Virus record (IMG/VR): IMGVR_UViG_3300023184_000037
Coordinates: 81,138-145,137 of that record
From: a virus
Reading direction: 5' to 3' (one strand)
Length of the DNA: 64,000 nucleotides
The stretch's first letter is position 1; every line of letters begins with the position of its first letter. The notes beneath the pieces are model-generated. The model had not been told where the DNA came from and did not search any database. It saw only the letters and a program-made list of their open reading frames with translations. Below, piece after piece: positions 33,364-41,826 of this stretch. The translations under genes were made by a program, and so were the position numbers.

Positions 33364-33985
33364 GCAGAGAATAACTGAACTTAGCAAAGAATATGGTGGT
33401 AAAGTAAAGGCTTCCATTGCATGTATGGATTGGTATGAAGCTGGAATCCGTTCTAAAAGTCAAAATGAGGCTAAATTGACCCGAACCCGCTTTCAACCTG
33501 GAAAGATTTATGTTTTTAAATACGATCCAAAATATAAGAAAGAGCTACCATGGTTTGACCAAAATCCGGTAGTACTTGCGATAGAACAAGTTAATAATAA
33601 TGACTTAGGAATTAATTTAAACCTGTTACCTGTTCCATTCAAGGAAAAGTTACTTGATGAATTATTTACTAAAATGAAAATCAAGGTAGATAAACAGGAA
33701 ACTGATATAATTTCGGAAATCACTGGAGTTGAAGCACCTAGTAATATTAATGCACTTAAAGAAAAACCTCTCCGAATAACTTATGAGGGGATAAAATTAT
33801 ACCTTGAAAAGTATGGATATGAGTTTGCTCTGCGACAATATATACCTTCAAGAAAAAAGGACCAAGCAGTTGTTAGTTATTCAAAATGGCCGGAAATAGC
33901 ACTATGTGATTTCTTCCACTTTAAGAATACTAATGTAATGAAGGTCAGATTGATGTTTAAAGACTATTTAAAAAAGAATATATAA
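33350..33985 (+). CDS. Conserved T4-type head/tail gene, possibly gp2-like
   Basis: A 211-residue protein overlapping gp4. FQPGKIYVFKYDPKYKKE, PWFDQNPVVLAI and LGINLNLLP form a pattern I associate with T4-like phage structural or DNA-end-binding proteins, but I cannot name the family with confidence. In T4 the DNA-end protector gene 2 adjoins gene 4, so this slot would fit gp2. The second half is helical with a basic end. Confidence 0.65.
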   Translation: MGYIKQRITELSKEYGGKVKASIACMDWYEAGIRSKSQNEAKLTRTRFQPGKIYVFKYDPKYKKELPWFDQNPVVLAIEQVNNNDLGINLNLLPVPFKEKLLDELFTKMKIKVDKQETDIISEITGVEAPSNINALKEKPLRITYEGIKLYLEKYGYEFALRQYIPSRKKDQAVVSYSKWPEIALCDFFHFKNTNVMKVRLMFKDYLKKNI

Positions 33986-34007
33986 CTTAAATTAATATAA
34001 TAATATA

Positions 34008-35597
34008 ATGGCAGGATTTGTACAAAGAAATGGTCCATTGACTAAGCGACCGTTTAACCTAAGTAGTACCCTTAAGAAGTTATCTTCTTTTGGTATGTAC
34101 TACGACGATTTGGTTCTTAGACAATCTCAAGCAATTGGGCCAGTAGAAGATGAAATTGGTTACGGCCAAATGAACCCAACTGGGCTTGATAGTGATGACA
34201 TGTATGGCGCGTTTGCAGCCCTTTCGATGGCTGATACTACAATGCGTAAAAATATTCCATTCTTTGACCAAGCATATCGTGGTAAAAGAGACGAATTACG
34301 ATCATTTGCGCAGCATGATGAGATTGAAGACATATTAGATATACTTTGTGATGAATCGATAGTATATGACAGTAAAAACTTCATAGCAAATCCAGAGATT
34401 ATTGGAATGGAAGTTTCTGAAGATGTTCAAAAATATCTTAATAAAGCATATAGAGACCTTTACCAATATTTTGGATTTAACCTAGACCAATCAGCATGGT
34501 ACTTCTTTAGAAAATGGTTAATTGATGGTTATCTTGCATTTGAGATTATTTATAATCCTGAAATGACTGAAGTTATTGGATTTAAAGAAATTGACCCAAT
34601 CACATTAGTACCAGGTTATAACCATGAAGATGGTAAAAAAGTTTGGATTCAGTTTAAAGACGATCCAGTTAAACAAAGAAAATTGTATGATGCACAAATT
34701 GTGTACATATCATATTCTTCGATTACTACCGCATCAAGGGTTTCTTACCTTGAAAGACTTGTAAGAGCATTCAACTTAATGAGAATTATGGAGCATACCA
34801 GAGTTATTTGGGCTGTTACAAATTCATCTTATAGAATGAAATTTATTATACCAGTCGGTGGTAAATCTAAAACAAGAGCAAAACAATCGCTTGCTCAGTT
34901 AATGAATAACTATAAAGAAGTTGTTGATTTTGATTGGGATAGTGCATCCCTTACAACTAACGGTAAACCAATGTTACAATTTAACAAAGAATATTGGTTA
35001 CCTAGTAAAGACGGAGAGCAACCTGAGATTGAAACCCTTGGTGGTGATGGTCCAGAACTTAGTGACACAGAATCATTAAAATATTTCTCAGATAAACTTA
35101 AAGCAGTTTCAAAAATTCCTTACAATAGATTCATGTATGAAGATGGTGGAGGAGATTTCAATCTAGCAGCCGATGGTATGATTAGAGATGAGATTAAATT
35201 TGCTAAGTTCATTAATCGTTTACGTAGTTCATTCCAAGAGATATTGATTAAACCATTATGGCTTCAAATGTGTCTTAAATTTCCAGAATTTAAAGAGGAC
35301 GCAGGATTTAGAACTCAAATTGCATTGAGATTTAACGAAGATAATATGTTCGCTGAATTAAAGACAATGGAAATTATGCAAAAGAGACTTGAGTTTATTG
35401 GTTCAATGAAAGACTCGTTATCTACAACAAATCCAGTAACTATGGAAGAAACTCCATACTTTGACCTTGAATTCTTGGTTGATAGATACCTTAAACTTTC
35501 TCCAGATGATAAAGCAGCTAATGATGCTTATAAAGCCCGAAATGATGCTAAAAAAGCAGCCGAACCGGAAGAGGAAAATCCAATGATGGGAATGTAA
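34008..35597 (+). CDS. 20: Portal protein (gp20)
   Basis: A 529-residue portal protein (T4 gp20: 524). Diagnostic stretches include RSFAQHDEIEDILDILCDE, FNLMRIMEHTRVIWAVTN, PVGGKSKTRAKQSL and DVEYF-type segment LGGDGPELSDTESLKYF, followed by IPYNRFMYEDGGGDFN. It forms the dodecameric vertex through which DNA is packaged by the terminase. A weak late box (GAATATATAAC, about 33976) lies upstream. The core protein gene follows 21 bases later. Confidence 0.95.
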   Translation: MAGFVQRNGPLTKRPFNLSSTLKKLSSFGMYYDDLVLRQSQAIGPVEDEIGYGQMNPTGLDSDDMYGAFAALSMADTTMRKNIPFFDQAYRGKRDELRSFAQHDEIEDILDILCDESIVYDSKNFIANPEIIGMEVSEDVQKYLNKAYRDLYQYFGFNLDQSAWYFFRKWLIDGYLAFEIIYNPEMTEVIGFKEIDPITLVPGYNHEDGKKVWIQFKDDPVKQRKLYDAQIVYISYSSITTASRVSYLERLVRAFNLMRIMEHTRVIWAVTNSSYRMKFIIPVGGKSKTRAKQSLAQLMNNYKEVVDFDWDSASLTTNGKPMLQFNKEYWLPSKDGEQPEIETLGGDGPELSDTESLKYFSDKLKAVSKIPYNRFMYEDGGGDFNLAADGMIRDEIKFAKFINRLRSSFQEILIKPLWLQMCLKFPEFKEDAGFRTQIALRFNEDNMFAELKTMEIMQKRLEFIGSMKDSLSTTNPVTMEETPYFDLEFLVDRYLKLSPDDKAANDAYKARNDAKKAAEPEEENPMMGM

Positions 35598-35618
35598 TTA
35601 AATAAAAATATAGATACA

Positions 35619-35960
35619 ATGAAAATAATTAAAACATTTGAACAATTCACTAGTTCACTTCAAGAAGATGCAATCGACGCAGGAGAGGATTCAAAAGTAG
35701 TAGTTGATGATGTCTCACTTGATTCAGGAAAAACTATTAAATCTACTGAAATTTTAGGGGCTATTATGTCTTCAAAAAGTGAGAAAGATTTTAAAGAATA
35801 TTTCTACAAACAATATGGGAATACTGCATTTACCGAAGAGGATATGTTTACTCTAGTTAAATTCTTTAATGATTACCAAGAGGAAGTAGCTAATAAAGAA
35901 AAGGATGCCGAAAAAGACAAAGGAGACGGTGGAGAAGAAGATCCGTTAGCAGACATTTAA
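35619..35960 (+). CDS. Small acidic prohead core protein with tag-like N-terminus
   Basis: A 113-residue acidic protein between portal and protease genes, the slot of T4 core proteins gp67/gp68. It begins MKIIKTFEQFTSSLQED, a divergent copy of the capsid tag, and ends in a Lys/Glu-rich tail (NKEKDAEKDKGDGGEEDP). The tag on a core protein supports the view that the motif means association with the prohead core. Confidence 0.7.
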   Translation: MKIIKTFEQFTSSLQEDAIDAGEDSKVVVDDVSLDSGKTIKSTEILGAIMSSKSEKDFKEYFYKQYGNTAFTEEDMFTLVKFFNDYQEEVANKEKDAEKDKGDGGEEDPLADI

Positions 35961-35987
35961 TTTTTAAAAATCTTCAAAAATTAACTG

Positions 35988-35997
35988 GATATATAAT
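35988..35997 (+). promoter_or_regulatory. Late-type promoter GATATATAAT
   Basis: GATATATAAT 24 bases before the protease-scaffold ATG at 36021. Confidence 0.7.
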
Positions 35998-36020
35998 AGA
36001 AATATAATAAAATAATAATT

Positions 36021-37940
36021 ATGACTAATAACTTACTGATCTTAGAAAGATCGTCAACGGAATTAGAGTTTAAACAAGAAGGTGGGACTTATGTTCTAGA
36101 GGGTATCTTTGGAGAAATCGATAAGAAAAATCGTAATAACCGAATCTATACTGAATCTGAATACTTACCTCAAATTGAAGCTCTTCAAGCAAAAATTAAA
36201 TCATCTAAACTTTTAGGTGAATTAGACCATCCGCAAACATTTGATGTTTCATTAAAAAATGTTTCCCACATTATTGAAGAACTTACGTATGACAATAATA
36301 CAAAACAGGTTAAAGGACGTATCAGATTATTAGATACTGATGCTGGAAGACAGGCAAAAGCTCTTGTAGATGCTGGTGTTCCTCTTCAAATTTCAAGTAG
36401 AGCAGCTGGAGCAGTTGAATCTAATGGAACTGTAAAAATCAAACAATTATTTACTTATGATTTAGTAGCAGACCCTGGGTTTGAGAACGCTGAATTAAAA
36501 AGAGTTAATGAAGCCTATGGCTTTGTTAATGAAGGAAACGACTTATTTATTTACGAGATAAATAAAGAAAACGAAAAACAACCAATCGAAAATATAAACG
36601 AAACAAAAATGGCAGAGTCTAAATTTATTACGGTTGAGGATTTTAATAAATACTCTAAATATCTTTCTGAAGAAATCAAATCTATTAAAGAAGGTATGAA
36701 TTCTTTAACAGAAGCAGAGTCTACTAGTTCTCAATTAGGAACCCTAAAAGAATACACTGATTATTTAGCTAAGAAATTAGAGGAATCAATCGCATATTCT
36801 GAACACATTGCTGAAAAAGCAGACCAAGGTATACAATATGCAGAAAATCTTGCAGAAAAAGTTGACCAAGGTATTCAATATTCTGAGCATATCGCTGAAA
36901 GCGTTGATGCTATCAAAAATTACACTAACTATTTAGCTGAATCTTACAATGAAGGTTCAACTTCTTACGAGAACTTAATTAAATATACTGAATATTTAAG
37001 AGAGAACTTAGAGAAAGTAACTGAATATGCTGAGTACGTTGCAGAAACTGTAAATAGTAATCTATTATTAGAAGACGAAGCAGGAATCCCAGCTGAAGAC
37101 TTAAAAGATGATTCTAAAAATGTTTCTCCAGAAGTAGTTGATGCTGATGGTAATGTAATTACTGGAAAACCAGAAGATGTTGAAGGTGAATTAAAACTTA
37201 AAGGTAAAGGAGCCGCTGGAGTTGAAGTTACTGAAGCAAAAGATGGATCTGAAGCAGGTTTACCAGCTGAAGACCTTAAAGACGGTACTAAAGATGTTTC
37301 TCCTAAAGTAGTTGATGCTGACGGTAACGTAATCACTGGAACTCCAGAAGATGTAGAAAAGAATTTAGAACTTGCTGGTAAAGGTGATGCCGCTGGTAAA
37401 CAAGTTGATGCAATGGAGGCTTACAAAAATTCAATCACTTCTAAATTAGAAGCATTAGTTGAAAGTGTAAATGCTAAAAAATCAGATAACCCAACATTCT
37501 TTAAATTTATCTCTGAAGAGAAGGTAAATGAATTTAATGCCCTATCTACTGAAGATAAAACTAAAGTTGTAAGTGCAGTTGAAGGTAGAGGTTACCTAAC
37601 AGAAGGACAAATATTAGCTCTATGGAATACTTCATTAAATGGAACTATAGAAACTCATGATGCACCTGCAGTTATTAAATTAATGCCAACTGAATACCAT
37701 GATACTTGGGCTAAATGTTCTGAAGGTAAGAAAAACCAAATCTTAGCACAGTCTAAATATCACAAAGTTGAAACAGCTTACCAAGTTGCAAACTTCTGGC
37801 AAACTAGAGACCTTAGAGAGGTTGCTCCAGTAATGGAAAAAATCACTATGGTAAATGAATCAGCAGTTGAACCAACACAAACATTAGGTTATGATGCTAC
37901 TGAATTAGGTGCAGAAATTGCAAAAAGATTCGCTAGATAA
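36021..37940 (+). CDS. 21/22: Prohead protease fused to scaffold (gp21-gp22-type)
   Basis: A 639-residue fusion. Residues 1-~165 are the gp21-type serine protease: KNRIY-type segment, GELDHP with His70, and QISSRAAGAV with Ser125/126, then DPGFENAEL. The rest is scaffold: 14-residue coiled-coil repeats (246-350), a 58-residue duplication (~353-468), and a helical C-terminal domain. Protease-type sites are seen at VNEG (169-172), LTEA (230-233) and elsewhere. Met197 (ATG 36609, preceded by cgaaacaaaa) could start a separate scaffold chain. In T4 protease and scaffold are separate genes. It would mature the tagged head proteins. Confidence 0.85.
   Translation: MTNNLLILERSSTELEFKQEGGTYVLEGIFGEIDKKNRNNRIYTESEYLPQIEALQAKIKSSKLLGELDHPQTFDVSLKNVSHIIEELTYDNNTKQVKGRIRLLDTDAGRQAKALVDAGVPLQISSRAAGAVESNGTVKIKQLFTYDLVADPGFENAELKRVNEAYGFVNEGNDLFIYEINKENEKQPIENINETKMAESKFITVEDFNKYSKYLSEEIKSIKEGMNSLTEAESTSSQLGTLKEYTDYLAKKLEESIAYSEHIAEKADQGIQYAENLAEKVDQGIQYSEHIAESVDAIKNYTNYLAESYNEGSTSYENLIKYTEYLRENLEKVTEYAEYVAETVNSNLLLEDEAGIPAEDLKDDSKNVSPEVVDADGNVITGKPEDVEGELKLKGKGAAGVEVTEAKDGSEAGLPAEDLKDGTKDVSPKVVDADGNVITGTPEDVEKNLELAGKGDAAGKQVDAMEAYKNSITSKLEALVESVNAKKSDNPTFFKFISEEKVNEFNALSTEDKTKVVSAVEGRGYLTEGQILALWNTSLNGTIETHDAPAVIKLMPTEYHDTWAKCSEGKKNQILAQSKYHKVETAYQVANFWQTRDLREVAPVMEKITMVNESAVEPTQTLGYDATELGAEIAKRFAR
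36756..37070 (+). repeat. 14-residue coiled-coil repeats in the scaffold
   Basis: Tyrosine-led repeats of 14 codons begin at residues 246, 260, 274, 288, 302, 323 and 337, for example YSEHIAEKADQGIQ and YAENLAEKVDQGIQ. One seven-residue insert breaks the phase between 302 and 323. The spacing (two heptads) predicts a rod-like scaffold core. Confidence 0.8.
37077..37424 (+). repeat. Tandem 174-bp duplication in the scaffold
   Basis: Two copies with period 174 bp (37077 and 37251) encode EAGxPAEDLKD, DVSPxVVDADGNVITG and PEDVExxLxLxGKG. The copies differ at silent and some replacement sites, so the duplication is not recent. Confidence 0.85.
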
Positions 37941-37942
37941 TC

Positions 37943-38215
37943 ATGAAATATATCCAACTATTTGAAGGTTTTCTTAATGAAAATAATCAAAAGAAAATAG
38001 AGAAAGCCGCTGATAAATGGTGGAATTCTTTAATGGAAGAACCAGAACATAAGCATAATAAAGGATGGGATGCTGAAGACATGGATATGTTTATTGACCA
38101 CCTTATGGAATTAGGTCTGGTTGATGAAGATCGTGATGACCTAGAGGAAGTACGTTCAGATATGGAACAATATGTTGAAAATACTTTAGGATTCGAATTT
38201 GATTACGACAACTAA
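37943..38215 (+). CDS. Small capsid-targeted protein (MKYIQLFEGFLNEN tag)
   Basis: A 90-residue acidic protein that begins MKYIQLFEGFLNENNQ, with the tag followed by Asn rather than Ala/Gly after the cut-site Glu. The rest is helical with an Asp/Glu-rich C-terminal half. It lies between protease-scaffold and major capsid genes, the best possible location for a head internal protein. Function unknown. Confidence 0.75.
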   Translation: MKYIQLFEGFLNENNQKKIEKAADKWWNSLMEEPEHKHNKGWDAEDMDMFIDHLMELGLVDEDRDDLEEVRSDMEQYVENTLGFEFDYDN

Positions 38216-38227
38216 TCAACATTATTT

Positions 38228-38257
38228 TTGGTTTTTTTAAAAATTTCAAAAAAACCA
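38228..38257 (+). terminator. A/T-rich hairpin before the capsid gene
   Basis: GGTTTTTTT (38230-38238) can pair with AAAAAAACC (38249-38257). It might attenuate read-through, though it lacks a T-run after the stem. Confidence 0.4.
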
Positions 38258-38259
38258 TA

Positions 38260-38269
38260 GATATATAAT
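38260..38269 (+). promoter_or_regulatory. Late promoter of the major capsid gene
   Basis: GATATATAAT lies 107 bases before the capsid ATG, unusually far for this genome. The leader so produced contains short frames ATG CTC AGT TAA (about 38287) and a 10-codon frame at 38318-38350. Confidence 0.7.
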
Positions 38270-38376
38270 ACTATTAAAACAATTCGATGCTCAGTTAAGA
38301 AGCAAAAAACTGAAATTATGTCGAAAACTCGTAATATACGAAAAATATAAAACCATTAAAAAAAATAAATTTACAA

Positions 38377-39879
38377 ATGGCAAATTTAATTAATGAAGCA
38401 GAAATCAGAGCAACGTGGGCTCCGATTATCGAATCTGCGACTGGTATCAACGATGCAAGCAAATTAGCTTGGATGTCAGAATACTGTCACAACCACAAAT
38501 TATACGAAGATGCTTCTCAAATGACTTTAGGTACTGCTGGTAATATCTTTGGTATGGGTGCTACAACTTTACCTGGAAATACTTTCTCAGGTGGTATGTC
38601 TACTACAAAAGGTTCTGGTGATAAAGCTCCTTCTTTACTTCCTTTAGCAATGCAAGTTGCTGCTCAAACTATCGGTCTTGACTTAGTACCAGTAGTTCCT
38701 ATGGCTGGTCCAATGGGATTATTATCTTACTTAGACTTTGTTTACGAAGGTGGTAAATTAGCTGGAACTACTGCTCCAACTTATGTTAAAGCTAACCCAG
38801 TTGCAGGTGTTGTAGATATTGCTGCTGCTACAGGTGGTTCTCCAGCTGTTCCAACATCTACATCTTATACTTACATTGGAAAATCTCGTATCGACGGTTA
38901 TTCAATCTTTAAAGTAAATGGTAACCCAGTTGCTGCTAACGTTGCTGCCGATTTACTATTAGCTGTAAATGCTGTATTATCTCCTGATACTACTGCTACT
39001 ATCTTAGATGTACAATTAGTTAAAGCTTTAGAGGATCACGTTAAAGGATTCGCTGCTTCTACTGCTTCTGGTACTCCATTCTCAAGAGAAGCTGGAGAAC
39101 AAACTCCAGATAAAATCATGGGTCTATCTTTATTCTCTAAATCAGTTACAGCTGAAACTTTCCAAGTTGCTGCTGCTGTTACAAGAGAGCAAGTTCAAGA
39201 TTTAAAACAATTCGGAGTTGACGCTGTTGCTCAAGTTGAAGCTGTTTTAACTAATGAATTAACTCAAGGTATTAACCAATACATCTTAGGAAGAATCAGA
39301 ACTTTAGGTGCTCTTAACGTTACTAGAGCATTCAGTGCTAACGCATTCGATATAAGCTTACCTACTGCTGCATCTTTAAATGGTGGAGAAACTTTACCTT
39401 CTGTTCACAGAAGAATCCTTTCTCAAATCTTAGCCGCTGCTAACTTAATTGCTAACCGTGGTAGAAGAGGTGCTGGTAACTTTGCAGTATGTGGACCACA
39501 AACTGCTACAGTTTTACAATCAATTGCTGGTTTTGTTGCAAACCCAATGGCAAATACTTTCGCACAAGCTGCTGGAGCTATCTACCCATTAGGATCTGTT
39601 GCTGGAATCAACATATATACTGACCCTACAATGGACTGGTACGATTATTCAATCGCAGTTGGTAGAAAAGGAGACGGAAATGGACCTGGTATTGTATTCA
39701 TGCCTTACTTAATGGCTGAATCAGTTCAAGCTATTGCTGAAGGAACTATGGCTCCTAAAGTAGCTGTTAAATCTAGATTTGCTCTAGTTGATGCAGGATT
39801 CCACCCTGAAACTCAATATGTTGAGTTTAACGTAACTGTTAATGGTAGCGCTACTGCTAACTTATTAACTTTAGCTTAA
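38377..39879 (+). CDS. 23: Major capsid protein (gp23-like)
   Basis: A 500-residue capsid protein (T4 gp23: 521). TWAPIIESATGIND and YLDFVYEGGKLAG resemble gp23 N-terminal sequence; later VAAAVTREQVQDLKQFGVDAV, HRRILSQILAAANLIANRGRRGAGNF and YTDPTMDWYDYS fit the HK97-fold core. Likely protease cuts are LINE|A (after residue 7) or LYE|D (after Glu44), the latter matching removal of an N-terminal segment as in T4. Codon use is strongly biased to a few A/T-ending codons, as in a highly expressed gene. A strong terminator follows. Confidence 0.92.
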   Translation: MANLINEAEIRATWAPIIESATGINDASKLAWMSEYCHNHKLYEDASQMTLGTAGNIFGMGATTLPGNTFSGGMSTTKGSGDKAPSLLPLAMQVAAQTIGLDLVPVVPMAGPMGLLSYLDFVYEGGKLAGTTAPTYVKANPVAGVVDIAAATGGSPAVPTSTSYTYIGKSRIDGYSIFKVNGNPVAANVAADLLLAVNAVLSPDTTATILDVQLVKALEDHVKGFAASTASGTPFSREAGEQTPDKIMGLSLFSKSVTAETFQVAAAVTREQVQDLKQFGVDAVAQVEAVLTNELTQGINQYILGRIRTLGALNVTRAFSANAFDISLPTAASLNGGETLPSVHRRILSQILAAANLIANRGRRGAGNFAVCGPQTATVLQSIAGFVANPMANTFAQAAGAIYPLGSVAGINIYTDPTMDWYDYSIAVGRKGDGNGPGIVFMPYLMAESVQAIAEGTMAPKVAVKSRFALVDAGFHPETQYVEFNVTVNGSATANLLTLA

Positions 39880-39917
39880 TATTTTAAATTAGAATCTACA
39901 TTCTAATTATACTTAAA

Positions 39918-39946
39918 GGGAACTGAGAAATCAGTTCCCTTTTTTT
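39918..39946 (+). terminator. Terminator of the major capsid gene
   Basis: GGGAACTGA (39918-39926) and TCAGTTCCC (39931-39939) form a perfect 9-bp stem with a GAAA loop and T7. Confidence 0.93.
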
Positions 39947-39948
39947 GT

Positions 39949-39958
39949 GATATATAAT
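39949..39958 (+). promoter_or_regulatory. Late-type promoter GATATATAAT
   Basis: GATATATAAT two bases after the capsid terminator T-run and 26 before the ATG at 39984. Confidence 0.75.
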
Positions 39959-39983
39959 CTATCAAACAAAATACATTAAAATT

Positions 39984-41267
39984 ATGAACAAATTTGAAAA
40001 TTGGTATACAAGTATACTTGAAGAGGTTGCAACAGCACCTACCAACACCCTAGTTGGAGATGTTGATACGATTATAAGTTCACTAGGTACCCTTGTTAAA
40101 GAATTAACTGAGGAACTTAATGGACCTGAATTTAATGAACTAAACGAGGCTGATGCAGAAGGTCCAAGTAAAGTTTGGCAATGGATTTGGTGGATGCCAA
40201 AGGCCCGAAAAGCACAACAAAAGGTCAATAAGATTAAATTAAACATCACTGATATGGAAGGTGCTTCAGCAGATGCGCCAGATGCAGAACAAAAAGCAAA
40301 AATTACTGCTAAAGCAAAACAAGCTAAAGAACAAGCATCAGAACTTCAAAAGATGGTTGATGATAAATATGGAGCAAAAGGAGAACTTGTTAAAAGAGTC
40401 CTTGGTACAGAAAAAATCGCTGGACAAATTGCATCTATTAAAAGAGCAACTGGATTAGAAGATAACCCAGAAAGAATTGCATCTTATAAAGAAAAAATGG
40501 CAGAGCTTCAGGCAAAGTATAAAGAAGATCAGGCTGCAATCAAAGAACTTGAACCTTCTGAAGATGATATTGCTGCTGAAAAAACCCGTAAAAAAGAAGA
40601 GGCAGAAGCACAAGCTAAATTAAATAAAGACGCAGAAGCTGCTAAGAAAGGTAAATCTGAAAAAGATGACACTGAAGCAACGGATGATAAAACTCCACCT
40701 GCAACGGATGATAAAACTCCACCTGCAACGGATGATAAAACTCCAGCTGAAACTCCAGAAGAAAAGGAAGCTAGAGAAAAGAAAGAGAAAGAAGCAGCTG
40801 AAACTCCAGAAGAAAAGGAAGCTAGAGAAAAGAAAGAGAAAGAAGCAGTTGAAACTCCAGAAGAAAAAGAAGCTAGAGAAAAGAAAGAGAAAGAAGACGC
40901 TGATGCTCAAAAAATAGAAGCATTAAATACTGCAATTTCAGGACTAGAAACAAAATTAAAGGATGCAGAAGCAGCTGAACCTAAAGATGAAGAAGCTATC
41001 AAGACATTAAAATCTGAAATTGAAACTAAAAAAGGAGAACTAGATGCATTAAAACCATCTGAATCTTTAGTTAATAGAGCAAATGCCGCTGGTTTAAATG
41101 AATTAGCAACTGAAATAGGTTCTAAATTTAGTTGGCAGGTTGCTGAGGGAACTGTATTGCACCAAAAATATGATGCAATTATTAAAAAGGCAGAATACTC
41201 AAATACATTAAATGAGTCAAGATACCAAAATCTAAGTGTTAAAGATAAATTCTCTAAATTACTATAA
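39984..41267 (+). CDS. Repeat-rich coiled-coil head protein with tag-like N-terminus
   Basis: A 427-residue, strongly charged protein that begins MNKFENWYTSILEEVATA, a divergent tag with possible cut LEE|V, and carries a further LNEADAEG site at about 52-59. The middle is Lys/Glu/Ala-rich coiled coil, interrupted by three DDKTPPAT-type repeats and three 17-residue repeats (ETPEEKEAREKKEKEA). The C-terminal ~60 residues look folded. Placement right after the capsid gene behind its own late promoter suggests an abundant internal or core protein. Its end overlaps a minus-strand gene by six bases. Confidence 0.75.
   Translation: MNKFENWYTSILEEVATAPTNTLVGDVDTIISSLGTLVKELTEELNGPEFNELNEADAEGPSKVWQWIWWMPKARKAQQKVNKIKLNITDMEGASADAPDAEQKAKITAKAKQAKEQASELQKMVDDKYGAKGELVKRVLGTEKIAGQIASIKRATGLEDNPERIASYKEKMAELQAKYKEDQAAIKELEPSEDDIAAEKTRKKEEAEAQAKLNKDAEAAKKGKSEKDDTEATDDKTPPATDDKTPPATDDKTPAETPEEKEAREKKEKEAAETPEEKEAREKKEKEAVETPEEKEAREKKEKEDADAQKIEALNTAISGLETKLKDAEAAEPKDEEAIKTLKSEIETKKGELDALKPSESLVNRANAAGLNELATEIGSKFSWQVAEGTVLHQKYDAIIKKAEYSNTLNESRYQNLSVKDKFSKLL
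40677..40748 (+). repeat. Three tandem 24-bp repeats
   Basis: Three in-phase 24-bp units starting at 40677, 40701 and 40725, nearly identical, encode ATDDKTPP, ATDDKTPP and ATDDKTPA. Prone to slip between isolates. Confidence 0.92.
40749..40901 (+). repeat. Three tandem 51-bp repeats
   Basis: Three 51-bp units starting at 40749, 40800 and 40851 encode ETPEEKEAREKKEKEA plus one variable residue. The high nucleotide identity shows recent expansion. Confidence 0.92.
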
Positions 41268-41762
41268 TTTCGAATTTTTTCTGGCAATATTTAAAAACTC
41301 CTTTTGTTGATTCAATAGGAGTTTTTTTACGTGTTCTTGAAAGGCAACTGAAGATTTCAGGATTCTACCGTCCACTGTTTTACCACCAAGAGTATCGTGA
41401 TAATCAGGATGAACAAAGTTCTCTGCATTAAAGTTATTAATATTAGACCTGATAGGTTCACCAGAAAGCGCGCAAGTCCAATCAATTGTATCATAACTAT
41501 TTGCAAGTTCCTCACTTTTCATAAGTTCTCCAGTCGACCAATCATAATAGTACCTGTCCCTTTTTGAATCGTTCTTATATTTACACAATTCAAAAATAAT
41601 ATGTAGGAACTGGTCAGATTGCGCTCTTTCTTTCATTAATGGATTCTCTAGAAGTAATCGACGCTGTTGTCGCGAGAGTCCATCATAACAAACACCATAT
41701 CTATTCCTTGGATATGGTCCTCCAGTTCGACGAATCTTTGGGTATTTGTTATTAAAAGCCAT
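41262..41762 (-). CDS. Hypothetical protein on the minus strand
   Basis: A 166-residue protein read right to left, one of only two minus-strand genes I support. It begins MAFNNKYPKIRRTGGPYPRN and is basic and Tyr-rich (KRDRYYYDWSTGELM); WTCALSGEPIRS and HPDYHDTLGG are distinctive but I know no family. There is no competing + gene across the span, and it diverges from the clamp-loader gene, so the 64-base gap probably holds promoters for both. Its end overlaps the 39984 gene tail to tail. Confidence 0.7.
   Translation of the reverse strand: MAFNNKYPKIRRTGGPYPRNRYGVCYDGLSRQQRRLLLENPLMKERAQSDQFLHIIFELCKYKNDSKRDRYYYDWSTGELMKSEELANSYDTIDWTCALSGEPIRSNINNFNAENFVHPDYHDTLGGKTVDGRILKSSVAFQEHVKKLLLNQQKEFLNIARKNSKL
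41293..41328 (+). terminator. Bidirectional terminator inside the minus-strand gene's end
   Basis: AAAAACTCCT (41293-41302) pairs with AGGAGTTTTT (41317-41326), with T7 on the + strand. It ends transcripts of the 39984 gene while lying in the coding end of the minus-strand gene. Confidence 0.75.
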
Positions 41763-41797
41763 ACAATATTTATCTGAAACTTATAGGTACTGTCTTA

Positions 41798-41810
41798 TAT
41801 AATACTTATA
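41798..41810 (+). promoter_or_regulatory. Middle-type motif before the clamp-loader gene
   Basis: TATAATACTTATA, preceded by GTCTTA, lies 16 bases before the ATG at 41827. Matches the 8380 and 22274 motifs at 12 of 13 positions. Confidence 0.5.
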
Positions 41811-41826
41811 AACTTAAACCTAAAAA

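Noticed and set aside
36965-37336. 123-codon minus-strand frame in the scaffold gene
   Set aside because: Antisense of the Asp/Glu-rich duplicated segment; Ser/Pro-rich repeats mirror the + strand repeat.
37077-40901. CRISPR array
   Set aside because: The direct repeats are contiguous in-frame coding repeats without spacers.
40620-40910. Phe/Ser-rich minus-strand frame over the head-protein repeats
   Set aside because: Artefact of the tandem 24-bp and 51-bp repeats read backwards.
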